DNA of 64,000 nt from Planctomycetota bacterium (GTDB taxonomy: Bacteria > Planctomycetota > SZUA-567 > H5-PLA8), in NCBI GenBank assembly GCA_027493525.1, contig JAOSKN010000002.1, positions 372,001 through 436,000 of the forward strand, written 5' to 3'. The position numbers and the translations under genes were made by a program. Below, one piece after another: positions 6,453 through 15,885 of the stretch. Under the pieces are notes generated by a model. That model ran no database searches. It worked only from the letters and a program-made list of their open reading frames with translations, and was not told the DNA's origin. How positions within the stretch are numbered: the first letter of the stretch is position 1; every line of letters begins with the position of its first letter.

Positions 6453-6872
6453 ATGAAAGGTAGACGCATTTTTATATCCGCACTGCTGATCCCGATCCTA
6501 TTCCTCGGGGCCGGATATGGCTTTTGTCCTTGCCGCTTCCTTTCTACTCTTTGCTCAGAGGCCGCCCCGGAAAAGGTTGCCTTGCGTTCCTGCTGCCATT
6601 CGGCTGCCACATTTGAGCAGGACGATGTGGAGGCGAAGGTTGGTCAAACGAAGACGTGTTGTTGCGGCAGCAAAGTCTTCCTGGGTAGCGGGACCCAAGC
6701 CGGCAAGGTCTATGAGGGCAAGACTGACTCCTCAAAGGCTGCTTACGCTGTCATATCCAATTTCCAAACGCCAAGGATGGATGTCGATTCCTACGCGACC
6801 GCAGTCGGGCCGGCACCTCCTCTTATTCCCTTGCGACCATTATATCTCTTGAAGTCTACATTCCTTCTTTAG
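6453..6872 (+). CDS. Small exported cysteine-rich protein
   Basis: A 139-residue protein. The N terminus has a clear signal-peptide or membrane segment (FISALLIPILFLGAGYGF). The mature part is rich in cysteine: CPC, CSEAA, RSCCHSA and TCCCGS, which suggests metal binding. The C-terminal part is low in features, ending in a proline-rich stretch. No family is recognised with confidence. It sits directly upstream of a truncated heavy-metal RND pump and near YHS proteins, so a role in metal resistance is a reasonable inference. Similar small Cys-rich exported proteins often precede CusCBA-type operons. Confidence 0.5.
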   Translation: MKGRRIFISALLIPILFLGAGYGFCPCRFLSTLCSEAAPEKVALRSCCHSAATFEQDDVEAKVGQTKTCCCGSKVFLGSGTQAGKVYEGKTDSSKAAYAVISNFQTPRMDVDSYATAVGPAPPLIPLRPLYLLKSTFLL

Positions 6873-7032
6873 CAGTTCCCTAATTCTAGGTTACCTGCGA
6901 ACAGGCCGGGCCAAGGTCTGTCCGGTGGGTCGTTTTCCATGCGCGCAGCGTATTGGCGATACGGCCCTTGACCCTGAATGAAGCCATACCCATAGGACCT
7001 GAACTCTATGCGGATTCCGATATGGAGACGAT

Positions 7033-8145
7033 TTGAAGGAAATCGAACGTGTCGGGCTCCAGATGGAAGAAATCCTGAAGCATGTTCCCGGCGCCACCGA
7101 TGTCGTCGCGGACCGCATTGTGGGCAAGCCCTACCTTGAGTTCAAGATCGATCGTGCCCGTATTGCCCGGTATGGCGTGAACATCCGCGATGTTCAGGAC
7201 GTGATCGAGATGGCGATTGGCGGGATGAACCTGGCCGAGTCGGTAGAAGGACGTGAACGCTACCCGATCCGCGTGCGATACCTGCGCGATTACCGCGAAG
7301 ACTTTCCCGAACTTGAGAAGATTCTCGTGCCCACCATGTCCGGCGCGCATATTCCTCTGACGCAAGTCGTCGATTTCTCCTACGTGCTCGGCCCGCAGGA
7401 GATCAAGGGCGAGAACACGCGCCTGGTCGGATACGTCACCATGAACACGCGGGACCGCGACGAGGTCAGCGTGGTCGAGGACGCAGAGAAGGCCTTGCAA
7501 GGCGCGGTTCGCGACGGCCGGCTCAAGGTACCGCCAGGTTACCACTGGGAGTGGGGCGGGCAGTTCGAGAATCAGCGGCGCGCCATGGCCACGATGAAGG
7601 TCGTCGTGCCGATCACGCTACTGATTATGTTCCTGATGCTCTACATGGGTTTCAAACGCGAGTGGATCGCCATCGTCATCTACTTTGGCGTCCTGGTCTC
7701 CGCGTCGGGCGGCTTCTTCATGCTGGCCCTTTGGGGTGCGAACCTTTCGGTTGCCGTCTGGGTTGGATTCCTGGTTCTGTTTGGTGTGGTGGACGACGAT
7801 GGCGTGGTGATGTCCAGCTATCTTGAAGATGTATTCGAGGGCCGCACCTTCGCACATGCCGGGGAGATCCGTGAGGCTGTCATAGAGGCAGGCCTGAAGC
7901 GTATTCGGCCATGTCTAATGACGACCGCAACAACCTGTTTCGGCCTGCTTCCGGTCTTCTGGGCCAGCGGCAGGGGCTCGGATGTCATGCAGCCGATGGC
8001 CATTCCATCTGTCGGAGGTATGGCCATTTCGCTGATTACCATTTTCATCGTTCCCTGCATCTTCTGTGCGGTGGAGGAATGGAAATGGGCTCGTTTAACC
8101 AAGGGACCGGGCTCGGAATCGACCGAGGCCACAGCAAAGGAGTGA
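7033..8145 (+). pseudogene. Heavy-metal RND efflux pump (CusA/CzcA type), C-terminal fragment
   Basis: The 370 residues match only the last third of a pump that is normally about 1,030-1,050 residues. The fragment begins with the porter segment KEIERVGLQMEEILKHVPGA, continues with YHWEWGGQFENQRRAM, and has membrane helices such as VVVPITLLIMFLMLYMGF and WVGFLVLFGVVDDDGVVM. In-frame stops occur upstream (TGA at about 7000), so the N-terminal two thirds are deleted rather than frameshifted. It cannot form a working proton-driven pump. The reading frame itself is undamaged, so the deletion is probably recent. It is followed at once by the double YHS protein. Confidence 0.8.
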
Positions 8146-8149
8146 AGCC

Positions 8150-8653
8150 ATGCAACATCATTTGTCGATCTGGTTGCTGGTGGCTTGTTTGTTCGCAGTA
8201 GTCGTAGCGCATGCCGCGGCTGAGGAGCAAGAGGCCGAAGGGGGCAAGGATGCGGCGCCGCCAAAGGCGTATCCGTATCCGCTGGATACCTGCGTCGTCT
8301 CAGGCAAGAAGCTCACTTCCATGGGAACCGCGTTTGCCTATGAATACAAGGGACGCCCATTGATGTTCTGCTGCAAGGCCTGCGTCCACAAATTGGAAGA
8401 GAAGCCCGATGAGTATCTGAAGAAATTGGACGCGGCGATTGTCGAAAAACAGAAGGCCGAATATCCCTTGAAGACGTGTGTAGTCAGCGGCGAAGCGTTG
8501 GAAGAGGCAGCGGTGGATCATGTGCACGAGAATCGTTTGGTTAGGTTTTGTTGTGATGGCTGTGCCAAGGAATTCAATAAAGACCCAGGCACCTTTCTGA
8601 AAAAACTCGACGCAGCGTCGTCCAAGTTTAAGGGCGAGGAGAAAAAGGAGTAA
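8150..8653 (+). CDS. Exported protein with two YHS-like metal-binding domains
   Basis: A 167-residue protein with an N-terminal signal segment (WLLVACLFAVVVAHAAA). Two repeats follow, each with TCVVSG at the start and a CC-x2-C or CC-x2-C cluster later: LDTCVVSGKK...MFCCKACVHK (about residues 47-84) and LKTCVVSGEA...RFCCDGCAKE (about 104-142). This is the YHS/TRASH-like pattern found in copper and other heavy-metal handling proteins. It starts 4 bases after the RND fragment stop, so they were one operon. A periplasmic metal-binding or sensing role is likely; the metal is not known. Confidence 0.75.
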   Translation: MQHHLSIWLLVACLFAVVVAHAAAEEQEAEGGKDAAPPKAYPYPLDTCVVSGKKLTSMGTAFAYEYKGRPLMFCCKACVHKLEEKPDEYLKKLDAAIVEKQKAEYPLKTCVVSGEALEEAAVDHVHENRLVRFCCDGCAKEFNKDPGTFLKKLDAASSKFKGEEKKE

Positions 8654-8700
8654 CTCTTCTTGGGGCAACACCAAAACTCGATGGCGTCGAGGAGTAAGAT

Positions 8701-9330
8701 ATGTCCGAGAATGCCCGAGAGAATAATGCCAAGGCAAGGAGACAGGTACTTGCATGCTGCGCAGGAATGGTCCTGGGGCTTGGCGTGGTGCATCCTTACT
8801 CGATGGCAGTCAACCGCCTTCTCCTTGGGCCTGAAGGGCAAAGCATCGCGGACGCGCTGTGGTGGAGCGGAATGGCCTTCTCCCTGCATATGTGGCCCAT
8901 GTCCGCTTTTTATGCAGTCTTAGGAGGAGCTTTCGGCTTCGGCGTTGGGCTGCTACTGGAACGCAAACGGGAGATAGAAAGGGCACGCAGGCTTGCCGAA
9001 TCGACCAAAGTAGCAAATGAGACGTTACGGGAAATCGTTCAGACCGTCGCACATTTTGTTCGTAACGCGAATGCGGCCATCGGCGGATATGCAAGGTGGC
9101 TATCGAAGGACTCCAGCCTTTCCCATACTGCCCAAGAAGCTTTGTGCACGATCCAGGAAGAAAGTCAGCGCATCGAACGAGTGGTGGACGCCCTGCACGC
9201 CATCAAGGACGTAACGGTTCAAAAGGAGAATGGAACCGCTGATTTGGAGCTGATGGATATTCGGAGAAATATTCAACAGCACGTTGTGATGACTGAAATT
9301 GCTCGGTCAGGGGATGATTCGAATGAATAG
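8701..9330 (+). CDS. Membrane protein with histidine-kinase-like H-box, no ATPase domain
   Basis: A 209-residue protein starting after a GGAG site. Two membrane segments are visible (about residues 15-35 and 60-85, with HMWPMSAFYAVLGGAFGFG), followed by a linker coiled coil RKREIERARRLAES. The stretch EIVQTVAHFVRNANAAIGGY resembles a HisKA H-box (compare the usual LAHEIRNPL), and the rest is helical. The HATPase catalytic domain that would normally follow is missing, and the gene ends where the LOG-YHS gene begins (8-base overlap). It may be a dimerisation/phosphotransfer remnant, or a small membrane partner for a kinase elsewhere. Assignment is tentative. Confidence 0.55.
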   Translation: MSENARENNAKARRQVLACCAGMVLGLGVVHPYSMAVNRLLLGPEGQSIADALWWSGMAFSLHMWPMSAFYAVLGGAFGFGVGLLLERKREIERARRLAESTKVANETLREIVQTVAHFVRNANAAIGGYARWLSKDSSLSHTAQEALCTIQEESQRIERVVDALHAIKDVTVQKENGTADLELMDIRRNIQQHVVMTEIARSGDDSNE

Positions 9331-10138
9331 CGCATCGACTTTCCACGGGCGTATTCGCTCCGCTGGTCTTATTGCGGGGATGCGCCCGAAAATCGGAGTC
9401 ATGGGTGGCGCGGGGCAAGGAATTACGTTTTCACACCTCAGAAAGGCTAACGCGCTCGGCAGAGCGATCGCCAGGCACGGGTGCATCTTGGTGACCGGAG
9501 CATGTCCCGGCCTTCCGTTGGCCGCAGCAGACGGCGCCAAGCGGGAAGGTGGATTTGTCATCGGGATATCTCCAGGACTGAGTCTGGATGAGCATATTTA
9601 CAAGTACGGCTCGCCTGCCGAAGGGCACGATGTCCTGATCTATACAGGAAGCGGATTAATGGGGCGCGAGGTCGTGAACATACGGTCATCGGACATGGTA
9701 GTGATTGTTGGCGGCAGAAGCGGGACTTTGGGCGAATTGGCCATTGCCTACGACGAAGGCAAGCTAATTGGCGTATTAAAGGGCACGGGAGGCATTACTG
9801 GACTCGTTCCCAGGATACTGTCCGCGTGCAAAAAAGAGACCGGCGCGCGTGTGATTTATGAAAGTAATCCGCAGCGCCTGGTGAATGGGCTGATTCGCTT
9901 GTACCAAAAGGATCATTTCCGGCATCCAAGCTGCTTCAGCTCGGATATGTCTACCATGAAGGGGCATCGCCCACGGACAGTCCGCGACGTTGTTTGCGGC
10001 ATGTGGATTGACCCCAACGAGTCCTCCATCCAGGTACGATACAGGAAGAAGACTTATTATTTCTGTTGTTCCACCTGCGCCAGTTCGTTCCGCAAAGATC
10101 CTCAGCGATTTGGAAAGGGCAATGCTTGGCGAGGATAA
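9323..10138 (+). CDS. LOG-family (SLOG) Rossmann protein fused to a YHS domain
   Basis: From ATG 9323 it has about 271 residues; an ATG at 9314 is also in frame. The N-terminal two thirds form a LOG/TIGR00725-type domain: KIGVMGGAGQGIT, HGCILVTGACPGLPLAAADGA and GGRSGTLGELAIAYDEGK, which is the glycine-rich phosphate-binding signature of lysine-decarboxylase-like nucleotide-processing proteins. The last 50 residues form a YHS domain: RDVVCGMWIDPNES then YYFCCSTCASSFRKDP. LOG domains bind or process nucleotide ligands, YHS binds metal. A single chain with both suggests a metal-responsive nucleotide sensor or enzyme. It overlaps the upstream membrane gene and lies 89 bases before the P-type ATPase. 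Confidence 0.75.
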   Translation: MNSASTFHGRIRSAGLIAGMRPKIGVMGGAGQGITFSHLRKANALGRAIARHGCILVTGACPGLPLAAADGAKREGGFVIGISPGLSLDEHIYKYGSPAEGHDVLIYTGSGLMGREVVNIRSSDMVVIVGGRSGTLGELAIAYDEGKLIGVLKGTGGITGLVPRILSACKKETGARVIYESNPQRLVNGLIRLYQKDHFRHPSCFSSDMSTMKGHRPRTVRDVVCGMWIDPNESSIQVRYRKKTYYFCCSTCASSFRKDPQRFGKGNAWRG

Positions 10139-10227
10139 GTTTAGAACTGATTTCGCGGGCTAGTCGAGCATTGCCAGCCCTAATTGGAACGTCGAAAGAC
10201 GATAGCCGCGTAGGGGAGGAATAGAGA

Positions 10228-12930
10228 ATGGGCGAGTTTGCCGATCCCTCTGCCCAGGTGGCTTGGCATGCGCTAAGCCTGGAGTCGGCACAAGCACAAG
10301 TAGGCGCTACCGCCGAGGGTCTCTCAGATGACGAAGTGGCCAAGCGCTTTCAAAAGTTTGGACCGAACGAGCTTCGGGATGCGGAGCCCATCAATCCCTG
10401 GGCCATTCTCGCCAGCCAATTTAGCAGCCTGATCGTTTGGATCTTGATCGCGGCTGGAGTAGTTTCAGGGATATTTGGCGAATGGGTAGACGCTCTCGCC
10501 ATCACGGCCATCGTGGTACTGAACGCGCTCATTGGATTTTACCAGGAGTTTAACGCCGAAAAGTCCATGGCTGCGCTCAAGCGCATGACGGCTCCACATG
10601 CGCGAGTCAGGCGAAGTGGCGTCGTTCGAGATGTACTGGCGCGCGATATCGTTCCGGGAGATGTCGTTGTCCTGGAAGCGGGAGATCTGGTACCCGCCGA
10701 TGCCCGGCTTATGAAAGCCGCCTCCTTGAAGTGTATAGAGGCCGCGCTCACCGGGGAATCGGATGCGGTCGGAAAACATGCTGAGGTTCTGGATCGCGAA
10801 GAAGTACCGTTGGGCGACCGCAAGAACTTGGTCTTCATGGGCACGAGCGTGGCCACCGGATCTGCGGAAGCTCTCGTGGTGGCCACGGGCATGGCGACGG
10901 AGATGGGTCGAATCGCCGGCCTGATTCAAAAAGCAGGCCAAGAGGAAGGGACTCCGCTTCAAAAGCGCCTCCAGGCATTCGGAAAGCTGCTCGTATGGGC
11001 CTCGCTGGGGGTGGTGGGGCTTGTATTTGTGCTTGGGCTTGTGCGAGGCCTGGAAGTATTCGAGCTTTTTCTGACGGCGGTGAGTTTGGCTGTCGCGGCC
11101 GTTCCAGAGGGTCTGCCTGCCGTCGTGACTATTTCTCTCGCGGTCGGTGTTCAGCGCATGGCGCGAAGGCGCGCGCTGATGCGACGGCTTCCAACCGTGG
11201 AAACGCTTGGTTCGACCTCTGTCATCTGCACGGACAAGACCGGCACGCTTACCGTGGGCGAAATGACCGTGCGAACCCTCTTCGCCTGTGACCAGGAATG
11301 GGAAGTAACCGGCGAAGGGTACGGACCCGAGGGCAAGATTACCCCGCGAACGAGCGAAGGAGAACCGGGAGCCACGGGTCTAAACGATTTGATAACGGTT
11401 CTGGCTGGCTGCAACGCCGCACACCTTACACAGGAAGAAGGGCGTTGGAAGGTGATCGGCGACCCGACCGAAGGCGCCCTCCTCGCGGCTGCCGCAAAAG
11501 CCAAGGTCTTTCCTGCGACGTTGGACAAGGATCTGCCGCGAGTCAAAGAGTTTCCATTCGATTCCGACCGCAAGATGATGACGGTGGTCAGGAAGTCACT
11601 CGAAGGTAGCGCTAGGGCCATGGTTAAAGGGGCTCCCGACGTGCTGCTGGCCCGGTGCACCCAAATACTTACGTCCCAGGGCATCAGGCCGTTGACGGAC
11701 AAGGATCGCGAGAACATCTCCACAATCAACGAGGCCTGGGCAGCGAGGGCCTTGCGAGTGCTAGGCGCCGCAATCAAGAATGGCGTGCAGGAGTCGGACG
11801 TACATTCCGCGAAAGAGGTTGAACGCGATCTGGTTTTTGTGGGCCTTGTGGGCATGTACGATCCGCCACGTCCGGAAGCCAAGGATGCTGTAGCGCGCTG
11901 CCGCAGTGCCGGTATTCGTGTCGTCATGATTACGGGAGACCACCCACGGACTGCCTTGGCGGTCGCGAAGGAGTTGGGCATTGCCAAAGAAAACAGCAAA
12001 GCTCTCGCTGGGCTGGAATTGGATAAGCTTTCCGACTCCGACCTAAGCGATCAGGTTGATCAGATTGCCGTTTTTGCACGCGTCACGGCGGAGCACAAAC
12101 TTCGGATCGTCCGGGCCTGGAAATCGCAGCAGGCCATCGTCGCGATGACAGGGGACGGGGTGAATGATGCTCCGGCCATCAAGGGCGCCGACGTGGGCAT
12201 CGCCATGGGCAAGGCCGGTACCGAGGTGACAAAGGAAGCCTCGGACATGATTGTAGCGGACGACAACTTCGCCTCCATCGTAGCTGCCGTGGAAGAAGGC
12301 CGCGGCATTTTCGACAACATCAAGAAGACGCTTCAATACTTGCTCGCAGGTAATGCCGGCGAACTTCTGCTGATGACTTTATGCGTGGTATTCGGACTTC
12401 CTATGGCGCTCCTGCCTATTCACCTGCTCTGGATCAACCTAGTTACCGATGGTCTTCCCGCGTTATGCCTCGCGACCGATCCCATAGATTCTGATGTCAT
12501 GAAGCGTGGTCCGAGGAAACCGGGAGCATCAATAGCCGATAGAGGGTTTTTGGTATTGATGGGGATTACAGGCTTGCTGACTGCCGGTGTATCCTTCGCC
12601 GTGTATCTCTACGGATTAAAATACGAAACCCTCGAAATGGCTCGAACCCATGCTTTTGCGGCGCTTGTCTTTGCTGAGTTGCTTCGCTCCTTCGGATGTC
12701 GAAGCGAAACCAAAACTCTATTCCAAGTTGGCGCATTCACAAACCTACGACTTGCGGTGGTGGTGGGCATCGCTTTCTTATTTCAAATTTGGAGCCACCA
12801 CAACCCAATTCTTGGCGGTTTTCTCAAAACAGGCATGATGACTTGGTCAGATTGTTTGATGCTGATTATTGTCTCGATCATACCCATTTCAATTTTGGAG
12901 GTTGCCAAATTGATTCGCCAATACAGGTAG
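10228..12930 (+). CDS. P2A-type cation-transporting P-type ATPase (Ca2+-ATPase-like)
   Basis: A full-length 900-residue P-type ATPase after a GGGGAGG site. It has an N-terminal cation ATPase segment, the actuator motif ALTGES, the TM4 motif [13 protein letters not shown], the phosphorylation site CTDKTGTLT, the hinge MVKGAPD, MITGDHP and [10 protein letters not shown], and TM6 [14 protein letters not shown] with the N..D cation ligands of the P2A (SERCA/PMR1) group. It therefore probably exports Ca2+ or Mn2+, using ATP, across the inner membrane. There is no N-terminal heavy-metal-binding domain, so it is not a copper or cadmium pump despite metal-related neighbours. It ends the island's metal-handling block. 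Substrate specificity is inferred from family motifs. Confidence 0.88.
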   Translation: MGEFADPSAQVAWHALSLESAQAQVGATAEGLSDDEVAKRFQKFGPNELRDAEPINPWAILASQFSSLIVWILIAAGVVSGIFGEWVDALAITAIVVLNALIGFYQEFNAEKSMAALKRMTAPHARVRRSGVVRDVLARDIVPGDVVVLEAGDLVPADARLMKAASLKCIEAALTGESDAVGKHAEVLDREEVPLGDRKNLVFMGTSVATGSAEALVVATGMATEMGRIAGLIQKAGQEEGTPLQKRLQAFGKLLVWASLGVVGLVFVLGLVRGLEVFELFLTAVSLAVAAVPEGLPAVVTISLAVGVQRMARRRALMRRLPTVETLGSTSVICTDKTGTLTVGEMTVRTLFACDQEWEVTGEGYGPEGKITPRTSEGEPGATGLNDLITVLAGCNAAHLTQEEGRWKVIGDPTEGALLAAAAKAKVFPATLDKDLPRVKEFPFDSDRKMMTVVRKSLEGSARAMVKGAPDVLLARCTQILTSQGIRPLTDKDRENISTINEAWAARALRVLGAAIKNGVQESDVHSAKEVERDLVFVGLVGMYDPPRPEAKDAVARCRSAGIRVVMITGDHPRTALAVAKELGIAKENSKALAGLELDKLSDSDLSDQVDQIAVFARVTAEHKLRIVRAWKSQQAIVAMTGDGVNDAPAIKGADVGIAMGKAGTEVTKEASDMIVADDNFASIVAAVEEGRGIFDNIKKTLQYLLAGNAGELLLMTLCVVFGLPMALLPIHLLWINLVTDGLPALCLATDPIDSDVMKRGPRKPGASIADRGFLVLMGITGLLTAGVSFAVYLYGLKYETLEMARTHAFAALVFAELLRSFGCRSETKTLFQVGAFTNLRLAVVVGIAFLFQIWSHHNPILGGFLKTGMMTWSDCLMLIIVSIIPISILEVAKLIRQYR

Positions 12931-13339
12931 GCTCAATAATACTCCCGTATATGCCCGAATTGGGCGCTGCACCGCGCATCACGCAGATTCGAGTGGCGCA
13001 AGGGTGACGGCATCTCCTCAGGGGAGCGTGGGTATGGTATTGGAAGCCTGGGCAAACCATTGAGGGCTTGTAGCCGATGAGCGAACGGGCTATCGCGGCC
13101 CTGCCGTTGCTGGGCGTCGTACTGGGCGCGGCCCCACGATGGTGGTCGGCCAGCGAGCCGAGCGTGACAAGCTGGTAGAGGGCCTGACTTCCTGCGCGCG
13201 ATCGCGGCGGCGGCGCACCTACGGTCCGGCGAGGATCTGCGATCTGCGCGACACCCACCCCGATTCGGGCGACACCAAATGCGCAGATCGACGTCTACGG
13301 CATCGCCCCTGTCATCATGGCGCTGGCCGCCCATCGTTT
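12931..13339. other. Gap between metal block and defence-like operon
   Basis: About 410 bases between the convergent ATPase and ASCH genes. Open frames are present on both strands but have no family resemblance or start sites. It may contain decayed coding sequence. No clear terminator hairpin was found. Confidence 0.4.
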
Positions 13340-13792
13340 CTATGCGTTCGCGAGCTTGGCCTTACCAAGAAGCACGGCTGCCTTGGCCTTGTCGAGATAA
13401 TGGTAGCTTTGGGGCGGGGCGAACTTCGGCATCCTACGCCTGAGCGAGGTTAGGGTTTGTGGCCGGTCGAACTCCCAGGCCCGCTTGATGCGGATCGCGT
13501 ACCCAGTATCAGCGCCTTCAAAGTATGCCTCGAACTCTTCCCGTGTAATGCCGGCATGTGATCCGACTTCCCGCCATAGGCGCTTGGGCGGCGCTTCAAC
13601 CACATCCCTGACCTCGAAGGCGCCCTGCAGCTCCTTGGTCGGCGATGAGACATACACCAAGACGCCGTGCCCCTCCTCCACTCGCGGGCGGACGCGGCGA
13701 AGTTCGACACGCTTGGTGCCCTGGAAGATCTTCGCCGCGAACTCCGGGCGTATGGACACCAACAGCGCCCAGCTATCTTCGCGCTCAGTCAC
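13340..13792 (-). CDS. ASCH/PUA-like domain protein
   Basis: A 150-residue single-domain protein. ALLVSIRPEFAAKIFQGTKRVELRR followed by VLVYVSSPTKELQGAFEVRDV is the ASCH/PUA-like beta-barrel pattern (IRPxxxxxIxxGxKxxExR), seen in RNA- or modified-nucleotide-binding proteins. It is the last gene of the minus-strand operon and overlaps the upstream gene by 4 bases (ATGA), so it is translationally coupled. The C-terminal domain of that upstream protein has the related start IVPIRPEWAKHLFDEGL, so the two are probably paralogous domains. ASCH and EVE domains are common in anti-phage loci, where they may sense modified bases. The precise ligand is unknown. Confidence 0.72.
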   Translation of the reverse strand: MTEREDSWALLVSIRPEFAAKIFQGTKRVELRRVRPRVEEGHGVLVYVSSPTKELQGAFEVRDVVEAPPKRLWREVGSHAGITREEFEAYFEGADTGYAIRIKRAWEFDRPQTLTSLRRRMPKFAPPQSYHYLDKAKAAVLLGKAKLANA

Positions 13793-15852
13793 TTGTTTGT
13801 TCCCAACCTATAAATCCGTTCAAAGACACCTGGCGGAACCCGGTGGGCGGTCATCAACGGAGACGGACATTCGGCATCTCGAAGTATCGACCGGATCCGA
13901 TCCAATGCTACAGGCGAATTGAACAGGAGCGTATCGTCGAAGCGTAGGGCCATGATCGACGTGTCCAGATTCTTGTGGGCACATCCGAACACATCTTTCC
14001 AGTTCCACACGCCGAGGCGTTTGTAAAGGCTGAACAGCTCCTTCGGCCCACCCAGGCGAACTTCCACCAGCCGGGAGCTGGCCCTAATCTGCATTGGATC
14101 CTGCGATACGTACCAGAGAATGCGCCCAGGCGCTTCCATTCTTGGTCTGGCCGCCTTGTAGTACACGCCTTCACGGTTGAAGGCCAGACCCATGTCCACG
14201 CCAAACAGCTCCCCCATTGCCAGCCCTTCGTCGAAGAGATGTTTTGCCCATTCAGGCCGGATGGGAACGATGTATGTGGGCAAGTCGCCATCCGCGATCT
14301 TGAGAGGCCAGAACACGTGCTCGATAGTCGAGGCCGCCGCCGCACCCCCGACAAGTCTGTACTCGCCACGTTCCTGGGGCACATGCACCGCAGGAGACCT
14401 CACGGCGTTGATTTCCCGGGCGGCTTCGGCCTGGCTGAGTATCTTCGGGATGAGGGCGCGTTCCCAACCTTTCCCTGCTTTCAGGAAGTGATCTTCCTGA
14501 AGTGCCCGGACGGCCTGGGTAGGTAAAAGCGGTTCTGAAACCACGAACTTTCCGCAGGCTTGCTCTGCCGCGCTCGTCAGCAGCCGAAAGAGTAAGTGGC
14601 GGATCATGGTGGCGCCGAGTTGGTCGTCTTGAACTCGAAGCATCGGAACGACCAGTTGTCCCTGGTTCAGCTTGCATGCGTAAAGAGCCAACGGCTTTAT
14701 CTCTTCGCCGCCCTCGTCTTCCACCACGAAGGTTGAGGTCTCAGGGCTGGCAGCCATGCAGGATGTAAGTAGTTCCCGAAAACCCTTACGGGTCTCCCCC
14801 AGCTTGTCGATCTGGAAGGCCGCAAGCAGGCCATTCACATCCTCATGCGTAATGCGCCTGACATGTAAGGTTGTGCCCGAGAACCGTGCCGGCGCGTAGG
14901 CGTCCCCTTGCAGCAGTTCATCCACGTGGACGATCAACTGCGCCGGACGCAGCACAGCGATGGCCAAGCTCTCGGCCACTTTTTCGGACTTGTCGAGGAG
15001 CCGCTGGTCGCGGGTTACAAAAACGCTGCAGCCCGCTCCCATCGCGTGCGCCAGATGCCGGAGATCCGATCTGTCCTGTTCGCTATTGGGCTTGCCGAAC
15101 AGGTTCTCCAGTTTTTCCGCAAGAGCCAGAAGCCTCTGCCGTGGTGCCTGGGCCTTCGGGTAGGTCCGGTATCGGTTGAGCTGCCGCTTTCGTGCGGCGG
15201 GATCATCGTTCCGGTCGATCTCGACGCTGACCTCTGCCGTGACCCTGATCTCGATGGCGTCCTTAAGCCAATCCGCTTCCAGGTACATGGACTCTTCAGG
15301 GGGCGAAGCGTTTTGAGGATCGAGGTCGTAAAAGATGTTGGCGTCGATGGCCACCTTGAGCGCGTGGCTGCGCTCGGGTGCTTCATCGAGGTCGGTAAAA
15401 AGGTCCTTATGGCCATGATCTATTCGCCAGACGACTAGGGGCTTGCCGTCCTTGCCCCTTCCCGGGATCTCGTCGATCTTGCTGTATCCAAAACCCGGCC
15501 ACACCTTCGTGGCCTCATATTCCCTGCGGCACCTGAGCTGCAGGCCCCTAAAGTCTTGCGTGGCTTCGACCAGCGCGTCGTGAAGCGCCTTCGCAACTCC
15601 CTGGCGGCGATGCGCGGGGTCTACGCAAAGGTGGACCACGAAGGCCATCTCGCGGGCGACACGGTAAAGGGTGTATCCAAGGAGTGCGCCGTCCGCATTC
15701 GTTGCGGCGATAACCTTCTTGCGAACAGCGAATTCGTCAAACGCGCCGGCAGGCAGGAAACCCAAGGTTGCAGATTGAGAGTCGCCAAGCTCCTTGATTT
15801 GCCGAAGCAACGGGGACGAAGGGCTGACCGTGGTGATTCGGATTTCCGCCAT
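13789..15852 (-). CDS. Multidomain GNAT-PIN-GNAT-ASCH protein
   Basis: A 687-residue fusion. Residues 1-145 are a GNAT acetyltransferase domain with the acetyl-CoA loop VDPAHRRQGVAKAL. Residues 166-310 look like a PIN ribonuclease: KVAIDANIFYDL supplies the first acidic residue, AEVSVEID a second and VFVTRDQRLLDK the third. Residues 330-470 resemble a second, more divergent GNAT. The C-terminal 150 residues (TYIVPIRPEWAKHLF, then RILWYVSQDP) are ASCH/PUA-like, related to the next gene. The combination of RNase and acetyltransferase is typical of toxin-like effectors. It lies in the defence-like operon between the DUF499 ATPase (33-base gap) and the ASCH gene (4-base overlap). Its target is unknown. 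Confidence 0.72.
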   Translation of the reverse strand: MAEIRITTVSPSSPLLRQIKELGDSQSATLGFLPAGAFDEFAVRKKVIAATNADGALLGYTLYRVAREMAFVVHLCVDPAHRRQGVAKALHDALVEATQDFRGLQLRCRREYEATKVWPGFGYSKIDEIPGRGKDGKPLVVWRIDHGHKDLFTDLDEAPERSHALKVAIDANIFYDLDPQNASPPEESMYLEADWLKDAIEIRVTAEVSVEIDRNDDPAARKRQLNRYRTYPKAQAPRQRLLALAEKLENLFGKPNSEQDRSDLRHLAHAMGAGCSVFVTRDQRLLDKSEKVAESLAIAVLRPAQLIVHVDELLQGDAYAPARFSGTTLHVRRITHEDVNGLLAAFQIDKLGETRKGFRELLTSCMAASPETSTFVVEDEGGEEIKPLALYACKLNQGQLVVPMLRVQDDQLGATMIRHLLFRLLTSAAEQACGKFVVSEPLLPTQAVRALQEDHFLKAGKGWERALIPKILSQAEAAREINAVRSPAVHVPQERGEYRLVGGAAAASTIEHVFWPLKIADGDLPTYIVPIRPEWAKHLFDEGLAMGELFGVDMGLAFNREGVYYKAARPRMEAPGRILWYVSQDPMQIRASSRLVEVRLGGPKELFSLYKRLGVWNWKDVFGCAHKNLDTSIMALRFDDTLLFNSPVALDRIRSILRDAECPSPLMTAHRVPPGVFERIYRLGTNK

Positions 15853-15885
15853 TGGGCTATACCTGCGTCGTGTTCGATTGGAAGG

